Positions 32,767 through 41,307 of a stretch of DNA of 64,000 nt are shown here, piece after piece. The translations under genes were made by a program, and so were the position numbers. The notes beneath the pieces are model-generated. The model did no database searches, was not told the DNA's origin, and saw only the letters and a list, made by a program, of their open reading frames with translations. Each line of letters begins with the position of its first letter. Position 1 is the first letter of the stretch. Source of the DNA: Dechloromonas agitata is5 (GTDB lineage Bacteria > Pseudomonadota > Gammaproteobacteria > Burkholderiales > Rhodocyclaceae). Where the stretch lies: the NCBI RefSeq assembly GCF_000519045.1, contig NZ_KI912532.1, positions 620,001 through 684,000 of the forward strand, written 5' to 3'.

Positions 32767-33048
32767 TCAGGTGCGGGGCGGACCGCGCTGGCAGGCGACG
32801 GGCGACGGCCAGTCCGCCCGACCGGGCGAAGTCAGGTATTCCGGCAGCCAGGCAGGCAGCACGACTGGCGGCAAGCTGGCGACCGAAGGCAGCGCGGCGC
32901 TGAGGTCGTGTGCCGCCAGACAAAGCTGGCAGGTGTGCGTCGGCAGCCCCTCCTCCCGGCTCGCCGCATGCTCGACGGCATGCACCCCGGTCAGCAACTG
33001 ACCAAGGACAAGAGCGACAACGAGAAGAAGGTGACGCAGCGGATTCAC
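32767..33048 (-). CDS. Small secreted CxxC protein (DUF2946-like)
   Basis: This encodes 93 residues: a signal peptide (about 1-24, GVHA), then VEHAASREEGLPTHTCQLC with a CxxC motif and several His residues, and a Pro-rich tail. This resembles the DUF2946 family, often found beside metal transport genes. The start is GTG at 33048 with only a weak ribosome site. It sits 75 bases upstream of the outer-membrane barrel gene and 12 bases after rlmI. A metal-handling role is an inference from context. Confidence 0.65.
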   Translation of the reverse strand: MNPLRHLLLVVALVLGQLLTGVHAVEHAASREEGLPTHTCQLCLAAHDLSAALPSVASLPPVVLPAWLPEYLTSPGRADWPSPVACQRGPPRT

Positions 33049-33060
33049 GGGAAAAAGGGA

Positions 33061-34251
33061 TCAGTCGACCTGGACGAGCAGGCCTTTGAGATATTCGCCT
33101 TCCGGAAAGTTCAAGGCTACCGGATGATCAGCCGTGCCGGACAGGCGGCGCACGATGCGCGCCTCGCGCCCGGCATCCAGCGCCGCACCGGCGACGATCT
33201 TCTGGAACAGTTCCAGCCCGATGCCGCCCGAGCAGGAGTAGGTCATCAGCAGGCCACCCGGCTTGAGCAGGCGAAAGCCGAGCAGGTTGACATCCTTGTA
33301 GGCGCGTGCGGCACGATCGGCATGCGCCGCCGACGGAGCAAACTTGGGCGGATCGAGAACAATCAGGTCGAACGTCCGCCCGGCCTTGCGAAAATCGCGC
33401 AGGGCCTGGAAGACGTCGGCCTCCAGCCACTCGGCACGCTCGGCCGGTAACTGCGGATTGAGCCCCAGGTTAGCCCGCGCCTGGGCCAGCGCCGGACCGG
33501 ACGAATCGATGGACAGCACATGCGCCGCGCCACCGGCCAACGCCTGTAGCGAGAACCCGCCGGTGTAGCAGAAGCAGTTCAGGATGTCCTTGCCGGCCGC
33601 CACGCTGCGCAACCAGGCGCGGTTGTCGCGCTGGTCGAGATAGAAACCGGTCTTGTGGCCACCGACGACGTCGACCGCCAGCTGCACACCATTCTCGTCG
33701 ATGCTCAACCCCGCGGTCGTCGGCTCACCGTACAACCAGCCGGTCGTCGGCTCCAGGCCTTCCAGGCCGCGCACGTCGGAGTCAGAGCGCTCATAGATGC
33801 GGGCACAGCCGGTCGCCTTGACCAGCCCGGCGACGATGGCCTTGCGCCATTTGTCGGCACCGGCCGACGTCAATTGCACGACCACCGTGTCCCCGTACTG
33901 GTCGGCGACGATGCCTGGCAGGCCGTCCGATTCGGCGTGAATCAGGCGCAGACCCTGCTGCCCCTTCAGCTCCGGCAAGGCCTGGCGACGCGCGACCGCA
34001 GCGGCGATGCGGCGCTTGAAGAAGGCATCGTCGACCGACTCTTCCGGGTCGAATGTCCAGAAGCGCGCCCGAATCTGCGAACGCGGGCTATAGGCCGCCC
34101 GCCCCAGCACCTTCAGGTCGTCGGACAGCACCTCGACGGTATCGCCCGGCCGCGCCCGCCCTTCCAGCCGGCCGACCGAGCCGGCGAACAGCCACGGATG
34201 GCGCTTGAAGGAGGAGCGTTCCTTGCCCGGCAGCAAAATCAGCTGAGCCAT
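33061..34251 (-). CDS. rlmI: 23S rRNA (cytosine(1962)-C5)-methyltransferase RlmI
   Basis: This is a 396-residue RNA methyltransferase: N-terminal PUA domain (about 1-80), then a Rossmann methyltransferase with the SAM motif LNCFCYTGGFSLQAL, acidic IDSS and the catalytic LDPPKF. The length matches RlmI (about 396). It is alone between the small 50-residue gene's terminator and the metal-uptake genes. Confidence 0.92.
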   Translation of the reverse strand: MAQLILLPGKERSSFKRHPWLFAGSVGRLEGRARPGDTVEVLSDDLKVLGRAAYSPRSQIRARFWTFDPEESVDDAFFKRRIAAAVARRQALPELKGQQGLRLIHAESDGLPGIVADQYGDTVVVQLTSAGADKWRKAIVAGLVKATGCARIYERSDSDVRGLEGLEPTTGWLYGEPTTAGLSIDENGVQLAVDVVGGHKTGFYLDQRDNRAWLRSVAAGKDILNCFCYTGGFSLQALAGGAAHVLSIDSSGPALAQARANLGLNPQLPAERAEWLEADVFQALRDFRKAGRTFDLIVLDPPKFAPSAAHADRAARAYKDVNLLGFRLLKPGGLLMTYSCSGGIGLELFQKIVAGAALDAGREARIVRRLSGTADHPVALNFPEGEYLKGLLVQVD

Positions 34252-34270
34252 GTTTTTCCTGAAATCAGAA

Positions 34271-34305
34271 GTACAAAGCCCCGGTTACCTTGCAGCAACC
34301 GGGGC
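34271..34305 (-). terminator. Hairpin terminator after the 50-residue gene
   Basis: A perfect 9-bp stem GCCCCGGTT/AACCGGGGC (34278-34286 with 34297-34305) has a 10-base loop. On the minus strand it is followed by TTTGTAC, a short U tract. It isolates the small gene from rlmI. Confidence 0.7.
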
Positions 34306-34325
34306 CCGCTGAAACCTTTTAACGC

Positions 34326-34478
34326 TTAGGCGCCCAGGGCCTTGCGGTTGCGCTGGTGGCACTCGGCAGCGTACATGGTCTTGAACATGGTCTTGCCGTC
34401 GCCCTTGAACAGGCGCTTGGTGGACTTGGAAACGCAGCGGCGTTCCAGGGAAGAACGGCGGTTACGGTTGATGGCCAT
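34326..34478 (-). CDS. 50-residue basic protein of unknown function with own promoter and terminator
   Basis: The protein has 50 residues, 14 Lys/Arg against 3 acidic, begins MAINRNRRSSLERRC and ends RNRKALGA, with two Cys (15, 40). There is no signal peptide or membrane helix. Evidence that it is real: AGGAG 6 bases before the ATG, a near-consensus sigma-70 promoter (TTGACG-17-TATGAT) about 40 bases upstream, and a 9-bp hairpin terminator 21 bases after the stop. Codon use is C/G-rich at third positions like the neighbours. The composition suggests RNA or ribosome binding, but I do not recognise the family. Confidence 0.82.
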   Translation of the reverse strand: MAINRNRRSSLERRCVSKSTKRLFKGDGKTMFKTMYAAECHQRNRKALGA

Positions 34479-34516
34479 GAAAACTCCTTGAATCCGGCGA
34501 TTTTTCGAAACCGTGA

Positions 34517-34545
34517 ATCATAGAGGCTGGTGGAAAAATCGTCAA
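34517..34545 (-). promoter_or_regulatory. Near-consensus sigma-70 promoter for the 50-residue gene
   Basis: On the minus strand, TTGACG (34545-34540) and TATGAT (34522-34517) are separated by 17 bases. The predicted leader is about 30 bases and ends in a strong AGGAG. It is among the best promoters in the window. Confidence 0.8.
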
Positions 34546-34590
34546 CGAAGCCTTGATTTTTCGGGAATTTTGCTCTTGCCTGCCACCACG

Positions 34591-35118
34591 CTACAGAACA
34601 CCGGCCGATTCCACGACCGGGACACGCGCCGCCAGGGCCTTCAAGGCGATCACATGGATCATCTGGCTCACCGATGCGCAGCAGTCGCCCAGCACCGCCA
34701 CCCGGTATTTTTCAGCCGCTTTCGAGATGGCGGTATGGGTGACGCAGTTCTGAGTCATCATGCCGCAGATCAGCAGTTCCTCAACACCAAGTGCGGCCAG
34801 CTTTTCTTCCAGCGTGGTATTCAGAAAACTGTCAGCCTGCGCCTTGGTCACCACCACGGCATCCGGCGCGGCGGCGAGGATGCGGGGGTGCAGTTCGACA
34901 CCGCGCGTTCCGGCATTGAAAAACGGTGCCGCGCCGTTCGGGGCATCCGCAATGTGCTGCACCAGGATGACCGCCACCCCTTGCGCCCGCGCCCGGGCAA
35001 TGGCCGATTCGACCTGGCCAAGCACCGCCTCGGTATTCCACAACGGGAATTTGCCGTCCGGGAAATAGTCGTTTTGCAGATCGATGACAATCAGCGCGCG
35101 TTGCGAGGTTGCAGCCAT
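34591..35118 (-). CDS. Isochorismatase-family cysteine hydrolase
   Basis: This is a 175-residue hydrolase. The catalytic triad is visible: Asp in VIDLQNDYF, Lys in VVTKAQADSF, and Cys in MMTQNCVTHTA. The family includes nicotinamidases, isochorismatases and other amidohydrolases; the substrate cannot be told from sequence. The ATG at 35118 has AGGAG 7 bases upstream. It stands alone, 60 bases after xerC. Confidence 0.88.
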   Translation of the reverse strand: MAATSQRALIVIDLQNDYFPDGKFPLWNTEAVLGQVESAIARARAQGVAVILVQHIADAPNGAAPFFNAGTRGVELHPRILAAAPDAVVVTKAQADSFLNTTLEEKLAALGVEELLICGMMTQNCVTHTAISKAAEKYRVAVLGDCCASVSQMIHVIALKALAARVPVVESAGVL

Positions 35119-35178
35119 GAGGGAGCTCCTGAGAGGTGACGAAGTTTCATTCTCCCGCCTTTCCCGCTCCAGCCAAAG

Positions 35179-36093
35179 TCACCCACGCGGCTTGGCCTTG
35201 GCCCGCGGATGCGCGGCGTCGTAGACCTTGGCCAGATGCTGGAAATCGAGATGGGTATAAACCTGCGTCGACGCGATGCTGGCATGGCCGAGCATTTCCT
35301 GTACCGCGCGCAGGTCGCCTGAGGATTGCAGGACATGCGAAGCGAAGGAATGGCGCAGCATGTGCGGATGGACGTGGGTCGGCAACCCCAGTCGCTGGGC
35401 GCGCCGTTCCAGCCGGGACTCGACCATGCGCGGGCTGATCCGCCCCCCGCGCACGCCAACGAAGAGCGCCCTCTCGCCCGGCAAGGCTAATTCGCCCCGC
35501 ATGGCGGCCCAGACGGCGAGCGCCTCGCGCGCCTTGCTGCCCACCGGCACCAGACGCAACTTGCTGCGCTTGCCGAGGACGCGGATTTCACCCTCGTGCA
35601 GGACGGTATCGAGCACATCGCAATCGAGGGCGACCAGTTCGGCCAGGCGCAGGCCGGAGGAATAGAACAACTCGAACATCGCCAGATCGCGCGCCGCCTG
35701 AACGGGATCGCCATCCTCCACCGCGTCCAGCAGACGGGCCGTTTCGTCCACTGACAGCGCCTTGGGCAGCAGACGCGGCGACTTGGGCGGCCGGATGCCA
35801 TCGCAGGGATTGGCTTTCACCAGCCCGCGCTCGCCGAGCCACAGGAAGAAGCCACGCCAGGCAGAGAGCAAACGGGCCAATGAGCGGCCGGACAGCCCCC
35901 GGCCATGCAACTGGGCGACGAAGCGCCGGATGTGATGCACCTGCAAACTGGCCAACGGGATATCACCCGACAAGGCCAGCAGCTTCTCCAGGTCACGCCG
36001 GTAATTGCTGATGGTGTGCGGCGACATCCGCCGCTGATCCGACAACTCGGCCAGGTAGGCAGCCAGCGGGGAATCGGCCGCCGGATCGGTCAC
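35179..36093 (-). CDS. xerC: Tyrosine recombinase XerC
   Basis: XerC resolves chromosome dimers at dif with XerD. It has 304 residues: N-terminal SAM-like core-binding domain (about 8-95) and a catalytic domain with Arg in SSGLRLAEL, HMLRHSFASH (His, Arg), LGHAS and the nucleophile Tyr in STQVYTHLD. The GTG start at 36093 overlaps the DUF484 stop as GTGA. The open frame extends about 225 codons further upstream but only as a shadow of DUF484. The dapF-DUF484-xerC order is shared with Gammaproteobacteria. Confidence 0.95.
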   Translation of the reverse strand: MTDPAADSPLAAYLAELSDQRRMSPHTISNYRRDLEKLLALSGDIPLASLQVHHIRRFVAQLHGRGLSGRSLARLLSAWRGFFLWLGERGLVKANPCDGIRPPKSPRLLPKALSVDETARLLDAVEDGDPVQAARDLAMFELFYSSGLRLAELVALDCDVLDTVLHEGEIRVLGKRSKLRLVPVGSKAREALAVWAAMRGELALPGERALFVGVRGGRISPRMVESRLERRAQRLGLPTHVHPHMLRHSFASHVLQSSGDLRAVQEMLGHASIASTQVYTHLDFQHLAKVYDAAHPRAKAKPRG

Positions 36094-36761
36094 AGCACGC
36101 TCTTGGTCACCCGGGCCAGTGCGGCGGAAACCATCTCGCCCAGACGTTCGAGATACAGGGTGCCCATGTCGGCATAGAAGCGCTGGTTGTCTTCGCTGCC
36201 CAGCGCGATCATGCCGATCGTGCCGCCGCCGTTGCGCAGGGCGATCAGCGCCTGCGAACGGATGTGTGCGGCATGCTCGCCGAACCACGAAGCCGTACCG
36301 AAACCAGCCGTCGAGCCGCAGTACGGGCGGGCCAGGGTTTCGGCAAAAACCTGCAGTTCTTCGCTTACTGCGGCGAATTCCGGCAGATCCTCGACACCTT
36401 CCGGCTTGTCCCACAGGCGTAGCGCAACGTGCGGCACCGAGAAATCGTCGCGCAGGTGGAAATTGAGCAGGTGGATGACGGCCTGGAAGGTCTCGGCCGC
36501 GATCAGGGCCACCGCCAGACGATGTACCTTTTCGCTGATTGCGTCGTTTTCCTCGCCGAAGGCGATCAACTCGGCCAGCTTGGATTCGGTCGCGCGGTTT
36601 TTCTCGCGCAGGGTCAGCATCTGGCGCTCGGCCAGCGACACAGCGCGCCCGCCGTGCGGATGCGGCACGAAAATCTGCGCCATCAGGTCGGCGTACTGCT
36701 CGAAGAAGCTTGGATTGTTCTTCAGGTAGTCCGCAATTTCTTCGGGAAACATGGCGCTCAT
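36090..36761 (-). CDS. DUF484 family protein
   Basis: This is a 223-residue cytoplasmic protein of the DUF484 family, with a GAF-like fold. The N-terminal [20 protein letters not shown] motif is typical. A helical linker precedes the GAF-like region. Function unknown; conserved position between dapF and xerC. It overlaps both by four bases (ATGA, GTGA). Confidence 0.9.
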   Translation of the reverse strand: MSAMFPEEIADYLKNNPSFFEQYADLMAQIFVPHPHGGRAVSLAERQMLTLREKNRATESKLAELIAFGEENDAISEKVHRLAVALIAAETFQAVIHLLNFHLRDDFSVPHVALRLWDKPEGVEDLPEFAAVSEELQVFAETLARPYCGSTAGFGTASWFGEHAAHIRSQALIALRNGGGTIGMIALGSEDNQRFYADMGTLYLERLGEMVSAALARVTKSVL

Positions 36762-37588
36762 AATTCAATTTCTCCAGTGAATACGGTAACCGCCGGGCCA
36801 GTCATCAGGACCGGACGCCCCGGGCCGCCCCAGGCGATGTTCAGGTCGCCGCCGCGCGTCATGACCCGCACCGGCGAATCGAGCAAGCCACGGCGGATGC
36901 CGGCCACTGCCGCCGCACAGGCGCCGGTGCCACAGGCCAGGGTTTCGCCCGAGCCGCGCTCATAGACGCGGAGCTTGATGGCATGGCGGTCGATGATCTG
37001 CATGAAGCCGGCGTTGACCCGCTTCGGGAAACGTGGGTGTCGTTCGATCAACGGGCCGTGCTCGCCGACCGGGTGGGTATCGACATCGTCAACCACCTGC
37101 ACGGCATGCGGGTTACCCATCGACACCACCGTGGTTTCCAGCGTCTCGTCCGCCACGTCGAGCAGATGGATGATCACGTCGTCGTCGGCCAGGAAGGGAA
37201 TTTCGGCCGGGAGGAAGCGCGGCTCGCCCATATCGACGGTGACATTGCCATCGGCTTCGAGGCGCGGTTCGATGATGCCCTTGAGGGTCTCGACGCGGAT
37301 CTGCCGCTTGTCGGTCAGTCCCTGGTCGTGCACGAAACGTACGAAGCAGCGGGCGCCATTGCCGCATTGCTCGACCTCGCCACCATCGGCATTGAAGATG
37401 CGGTAGCGGAAATCAACGCCGGGCTGGCTCGGCGTCTCGACCAGCAGAATCTGGTCGCAGCCGACGCCAAAATGGCGGTCGGCCAGATAAACCAGCTGTT
37501 CCGGGCTCAGGGAAACCTGTTGGCGCACGCCGTCGAGGACAACGAAATCATTGCCCAGACCGTGCATCTTGGAGAATTTGAATATCAC
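36758..37588 (-). CDS. dapF: Diaminopimelate epimerase
   Basis: DapF interconverts LL- and meso-DAP for lysine and peptidoglycan. It has 276 residues. The two catalytic cysteines lie in EQCGNGARC and ACGTGACAA. The start is GTG at 37588 ([15 protein letters not shown]), with GGAG 8 bases upstream; this matches the family N-terminus. It is the first gene of dapF-DUF484-xerC, 60 bases after the acetyltransferase gene. Confidence 0.96.
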   Translation of the reverse strand: MIFKFSKMHGLGNDFVVLDGVRQQVSLSPEQLVYLADRHFGVGCDQILLVETPSQPGVDFRYRIFNADGGEVEQCGNGARCFVRFVHDQGLTDKRQIRVETLKGIIEPRLEADGNVTVDMGEPRFLPAEIPFLADDDVIIHLLDVADETLETTVVSMGNPHAVQVVDDVDTHPVGEHGPLIERHPRFPKRVNAGFMQIIDRHAIKLRVYERGSGETLACGTGACAAAVAGIRRGLLDSPVRVMTRGGDLNIAWGGPGRPVLMTGPAVTVFTGEIEL

Positions 37589-37648
37589 GTGCCGCTCCGC
37601 TGTTTGACTCGGAAAATCATAGCAGAGACAGCACTTTGGCCCAAAATC

Positions 37649-38155
37649 TTAAAGTTTCTTCTCCATCACGTAATCATCCATCACGTAGCCGCCGCCGATG
37701 TCATCGACGGTGACTGTGCGCACCTCGAAGCCATACTTCTTGTACGAGTTGATGGCATTCACGTTGCGCTTGTTCACCTGCAGGATGAGACAGGGATAAC
37801 CCTCACGCTTCGCCCGCTCGGCAACATGGGCGATCAATTGCCCGCCGACACCTCGGCGCTGCACATCGGGATGGATGTAGAGCTTGTCGAGCTTGAACTC
37901 GCCCTTGTAGATTTCACTGAAGGCGAAACCGACACGGCGCCCGTCATGGAAAGCCTGGTCGAGCCATTTGTGCAGGTCTTCCAGATCGTCGTACAGGCGC
38001 TCATGGCCGTAACGCTGCTCAAGCATGAAGTCGATCTGCTCCTGGGTGATGATGCCAGGGTAGGTCGCCTGCCAGATTTCACGGGCCAGCGCGGCGATGG
38101 CCGGCACATCGGGCGGCGTGATCGGGCGAATATCCACCTTCAGGTTGTTGTTCAT
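37649..38155 (-). CDS. GNAT-family N-acetyltransferase
   Basis: This is a 168-residue acetyltransferase. The acetyl-CoA pyrophosphate loop VQRRGVGGQLI and the flanking LDKLYIHPD strand are clear. The substrate is unknown. The ATG at 38155 overlaps the acyltransferase stop (ATGA); the frame extends upstream only as a shadow. It is co-transcribed with the two lipid A acyltransferases. Confidence 0.9.
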   Translation of the reverse strand: MNNNLKVDIRPITPPDVPAIAALAREIWQATYPGIITQEQIDFMLEQRYGHERLYDDLEDLHKWLDQAFHDGRRVGFAFSEIYKGEFKLDKLYIHPDVQRRGVGGQLIAHVAERAKREGYPCLILQVNKRNVNAINSYKKYGFEVRTVTVDDIGGGYVMDDYVMEKKL

Positions 38156-39027
38156 TTGTAAAACCTCTGTTCTCCGGGTGGCCGGGTCTTGAAGCGTTTG
38201 TGCAACCAGAAGTACTGCTCCGGCATGCGCAGCACCTGCGATTCGATAAAGCGGTTCATCTGAGCCGTATCTGCCTCGACGCTGTCGCCGGGGAAGTTTT
38301 CCCAAGCCGGCATGACCTCGATCTCGTAGCCATCCGCGACCTGGCGGCAAATCACCGGCACGACACGCGCACCGGTCAGTCGCACCAGGCGCGACAACGC
38401 CGGGATGGTCGCTGCCTGAACGCCAAAGAAAGGCACGAAAATCGACTCCTTGGGCCCGAAATCCATGTCCGGCAGATAGTAGAAGGGGTGCCCCTCCTTC
38501 ATCGCCTTGACGATCTTGCGCATGCCATCCTGGCGCGACAGCAACACTGCCTTGTTGAACCGCATCCGGCCATCATAAAGCAGCTTGTTGAGCACGGGGT
38601 TCTTCTGCATGGAAAAGACGCTGCAGCCAACGACGTGCATCGATACCACCGTACCACCCGCGTCGAGGCCAACAAAGTGCGGCGTCAGCATGATCACCGG
38701 CCGGCCAGCCGGATCTTTCAGATGCTCGACGCCATGGATGCGGATGATCCGCTCCAGCCGCTCTCTCGACGCCCACCAGCCCAGGGTGCGGTCAAGTACG
38801 GCTTGTGCGAAGGCGACAAAATGCCGACGGGCGATGTCCTCACGTTCGGTTTCCGTCTTCTCCGGGAAACACAGGCGCAGGTTGGTCAGTGCGACCTTGC
38901 GCCGCTCGCGGCCCACGGCATAGAGCAAGCGGCCAAGCCCCGCCCCCAGCACACGCAGGACAGGCAGCGGCAGCCAGTGCAACAGCCACAGGAAGCCGAC
39001 CAGCAGCCAGGTCAATGCAATCTTCAC
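38152..39027 (-). CDS. Lipid A acyltransferase (LpxL/HtrB family), HX4D type
   Basis: This is a 291-residue inner-membrane acyltransferase that adds a secondary acyl chain to lipid A from acyl-ACP. It has an N-terminal membrane helix (about 5-25), the catalytic HFVGLD (HX4D) motif, and MPEQYFWLHKRFKTRPPGE at the C-terminus. The start is GTG at 39027, three bases after the stop of its paralogue. Exact chain position and specificity are not deducible. Confidence 0.9.
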   Translation of the reverse strand: MKIALTWLLVGFLWLLHWLPLPVLRVLGAGLGRLLYAVGRERRKVALTNLRLCFPEKTETEREDIARRHFVAFAQAVLDRTLGWWASRERLERIIRIHGVEHLKDPAGRPVIMLTPHFVGLDAGGTVVSMHVVGCSVFSMQKNPVLNKLLYDGRMRFNKAVLLSRQDGMRKIVKAMKEGHPFYYLPDMDFGPKESIFVPFFGVQAATIPALSRLVRLTGARVVPVICRQVADGYEIEVMPAWENFPGDSVEADTAQMNRFIESQVLRMPEQYFWLHKRFKTRPPGEQRFYK

Positions 39028-39030
39028 GCT

Positions 39031-39873
39031 TTACTCCACCGGCGGTGGCTCAGCGCCACCCGGCCGCTTGTAACGGTTGTAGCCCCACAGGTACTGGGTC
39101 GGACACTGGCGGATCAAGGTTTCGACCTCATGATTGATCTGCTGTGCCCGCTCGACAGTCGTCCCCGACAACGGCGTCTGTGGCGGCAGGAAATGGATAC
39201 GGTAGCCACGCCCGCCCGGCAGGCGCTCACCCCAGGTGAGCAGCGACATGGCGCCCGTCTCGGTCAGTCGGGCCGCCAGCGTCATGGTGTAGGCGTAGCG
39301 TCCAAAGAACTTGAGCCAGACACCCTCGCCGGTCTTCGGCGCCTGGTCGGGCAGCATGCCGACCATCTCGCCCTTCTTCAGCGCCTTGATCAGCGCTCGC
39401 ACACCGGACAGATCAGCCGGCGCCAGATGCAGATGCGCGCGCTTGCGCCCCATCAGGATCAGTTCATTGGCGGCGGCCGATTTGGGCTCGCGGTAGAGCA
39501 CCGTGATGTCGCCAAACGAGGACAGATACTGGGCCGTAATCTCGAAACAGCCGAGGTGCGGCGTCAGGAAAACGATGCCCTGGCCAGCCTGGCGAGCCGC
39601 CTCGACATGCTCCCAGCCGGTGACTTCGGCGACCAGCGGCACCGCCTCTTCCAGCGGACGCATCCAGATGCGCGCCAATTCGATCATCTGCTTGCCGGTT
39701 TCGGCGGCCACGGCACCGTGCAGGGCAGCATCGATACCGGCCTGCGCCATGTTTTCCTGCAAATGCCGGCGATAGGTCGGCGACAGCCAATAGACCAGCC
39801 GGCCGAGGGCACCGCCCAGGGCGTGCAACAGGCTTAGCGGCAACAGGGAAAGCAGGCGGAAGAGAAAAACCAT
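39031..39873 (-). CDS. Lipid A acyltransferase (LpxL/HtrB family), HX4E type
   Basis: This 280-residue paralogue of the next gene has an N-terminal hydrophobic segment, the catalytic HLGCFE (HX4E) motif, DQAPKTGEGVWLKFFG, and CPTQYLWGYNRYKRPGG. The ATG has GGAG 4 bases upstream. The pair differs in the acidic catalytic residue, suggesting different acyl positions. It is divergent from metK across a 159-base gap. Confidence 0.9.
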   Translation of the reverse strand: MVFLFRLLSLLPLSLLHALGGALGRLVYWLSPTYRRHLQENMAQAGIDAALHGAVAAETGKQMIELARIWMRPLEEAVPLVAEVTGWEHVEAARQAGQGIVFLTPHLGCFEITAQYLSSFGDITVLYREPKSAAANELILMGRKRAHLHLAPADLSGVRALIKALKKGEMVGMLPDQAPKTGEGVWLKFFGRYAYTMTLAARLTETGAMSLLTWGERLPGGRGYRIHFLPPQTPLSGTTVERAQQINHEVETLIRQCPTQYLWGYNRYKRPGGAEPPPVE

Positions 39874-39886
39874 GAAGCTCCGGGGG

Positions 39887-39914
39887 TTGATTCCCCCTGA
39901 GAAAAGATTACTAT
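39887..39914 (+). promoter_or_regulatory. Candidate promoter for metK
   Basis: TTGATT (39887-39892) and TACTAT (39909-39914) are separated by 16 bases; TATTAT at 39912-39917 is an alternative -10. The transcript would start near 39921 and carry a leader of about 110 bases. The -35 lies in the loop of a small GGGGG/CCCCC hairpin. Confidence 0.5.
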
Positions 39915-39944
39915 TATCCGATCGCCGAGTTAAACAGACAACTT

Positions 39945-40026
39945 GCGGGGCGATTCACAAATTCTGCTAAAGCGTCGCCCGCTCGTGGTCCAAGGCAGGT
40001 AACGCCGGATCATAGGACCACTGGAG
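39945..40026 (+). ncRNA. Structured 5' leader of metK (candidate riboswitch-like element)
   Basis: Two stems are visible. Stem 1 pairs 39945-39953 with 39975-39982 (8 pairs, one bulge) around a 21-base loop. Stem 2 pairs GTGGTCC (39985-39991) with GGACCAC (40015-40021) perfectly, with an inner GGC/GCC (39994-39996 with 40004-40006). The ribosome site GGAG (40023-40026) begins one base after stem 2. The hairpin followed by TGGAGCA recalls the SAM/SAH riboswitch class, but the loop does not match its GGCUUCC core, so I do not assign it. Direct metK control by this leader is an inference. Confidence 0.5.
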
Positions 40027-40032
40027 CATGCT

Positions 40033-41196
40033 TTGAGCGATTATCTCTTCACTTCGGAATCCGTTTCCGAAGGCCATCCCGACAAGGTCGCCGACCAGAT
40101 TTCCGATGCCATCCTCGACGCCATCCTGGCGCAGGATCCGCATTCGCGCGTCGCCGCCGAAACCCTTTGCAACACCGGCCTGGTCGTGCTAGCCGGTGAA
40201 ATCACCACCAACGCCAACGTCGACTACATCCAGGTCGCCCGCGACACCATCAAGCGCATTGGCTACGACAACACCGAATACGGCATCGACTACAAGGGTT
40301 GCGCCGTGCTCGTCGCCTACGACAAGCAGAGCCCGGACATCGCGCAGGGCGTGAATAAGGCCTACGACGACAACCTCGACCAGGGTGCCGGCGACCAAGG
40401 CCTGATGTTCGGCTACGCCTGCGACGAAACCCCGTCGCTGATGCCGCTGCCGATCTACCTGTCGCACCGCCTCGTCGAGCGCCAGGCCATGCTGCGCAAG
40501 GATGGCCGCCTGCCGTGGGCGCGCCCCGACGCCAAGTCGCAGGTCACCATCCGCTACGTCGATGGCAAGCCGGACTCGATCGATACCGTCGTCCTGTCGA
40601 CCCAGCACTCACCGGACATCAGCCTGGAAGACCTGCGCGAGGCGACCATCGAGCAGATCATCAAGCCGGTGCTGCCGAAGGAACTGATCAAGGGCGATAT
40701 CAAGTATCTGGTCAACCCGACCGGCCGCTTCGTCGTCGGCGGCCCGCAGGGCGACTGCGGCCTGACCGGCCGCAAGATCATCGTCGACACCTACGGCGGG
40801 GCCGCACCGCACGGTGGTGGCGCCTTCTCCGGCAAGGACCCGTCCAAGGTCGACCGTTCCGCCGCCTACGCCGGCCGCTACGTCGCCAAGAACATCGTCG
40901 CCGCCGGCCTAGCCTCCAAGTGCCTGGTACAGGTGTCGTACGCCATCGGCGTCGCCCACCCCACCTCGATCATGGTCGAGACCTTCGGCACCGGCAAGGT
41001 CAGCAACGAAACCCTGACCGCACTGGTCAAGAAGCATTTCGACCTGCGTCCGAAGGGCATCGTCAACATGCTCAACCTGCTCCGCCCGATCTACCAGAAA
41101 ACTGCCGCCTACGGCCATTTCGGCCGCGACGAGCCGGAATTTACCTGGGAAAGCACCGACCGGGCGGCGCTGCTACGCGGCGACGCCGGACTGTAA
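40033..41196 (+). CDS. metK: S-adenosylmethionine synthetase
   Basis: MetK makes S-adenosylmethionine from methionine and ATP. It has 387 residues. The N-terminal [25 protein letters not shown] and [19 protein letters not shown] motifs are intact. The start is a TTG at 40033 with GGAG 6 bases upstream; an ATG at 40028 opens only a three-codon frame (ATG CTT TGA) that overlaps it. A terminator follows. Confidence 0.97.
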   Translation: MSDYLFTSESVSEGHPDKVADQISDAILDAILAQDPHSRVAAETLCNTGLVVLAGEITTNANVDYIQVARDTIKRIGYDNTEYGIDYKGCAVLVAYDKQSPDIAQGVNKAYDDNLDQGAGDQGLMFGYACDETPSLMPLPIYLSHRLVERQAMLRKDGRLPWARPDAKSQVTIRYVDGKPDSIDTVVLSTQHSPDISLEDLREATIEQIIKPVLPKELIKGDIKYLVNPTGRFVVGGPQGDCGLTGRKIIVDTYGGAAPHGGGAFSGKDPSKVDRSAAYAGRYVAKNIVAAGLASKCLVQVSYAIGVAHPTSIMVETFGTGKVSNETLTALVKKHFDLRPKGIVNMLNLLRPIYQKTAAYGHFGRDEPEFTWESTDRAALLRGDAGL

Positions 41197-41265
41197 GCAC
41201 ACAACAAACCGGTAGCACGGCTGCCAGGCTGTAACACTTGCTTGGCACTGTGAAGATTTGAAAAA

Positions 41266-41290
41266 GGGGAGCCATTTCGGCTCCCTTTTT
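41266..41290 (+). terminator. Intrinsic terminator of metK
   Basis: GGGAGCC (41267-41273) pairs with GGCTCCC (41279-41285) over a 5-base loop, followed by TTTTT. It lies 70 bases after the metK stop and ends 18 bases before the HD-GYP gene. Confidence 0.9.
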
Positions 41291-41307
41291 CGTTAAAATC
41301 GGCAAAT

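Noticed and set aside
36094-36768. 225-codon upstream extension of xerC
   Set aside because: It is a shadow of DUF484 in another frame; XerC begins at the GTG at 36093.
39945-40026. Assignment of the metK leader as SAM-II, SAM-V or SAM/SAH riboswitch
   Set aside because: GCTAAAG and TGGAGCA fragments are reminiscent, but the conserved cores of those classes are not present, so it is listed only as a candidate structured leader.
40028-40036. ATG at 40028 as the metK start
   Set aside because: It opens only ATG CTT TGA and is one base from GGAG; the TTG at 40033 is in frame with MetK and correctly spaced.
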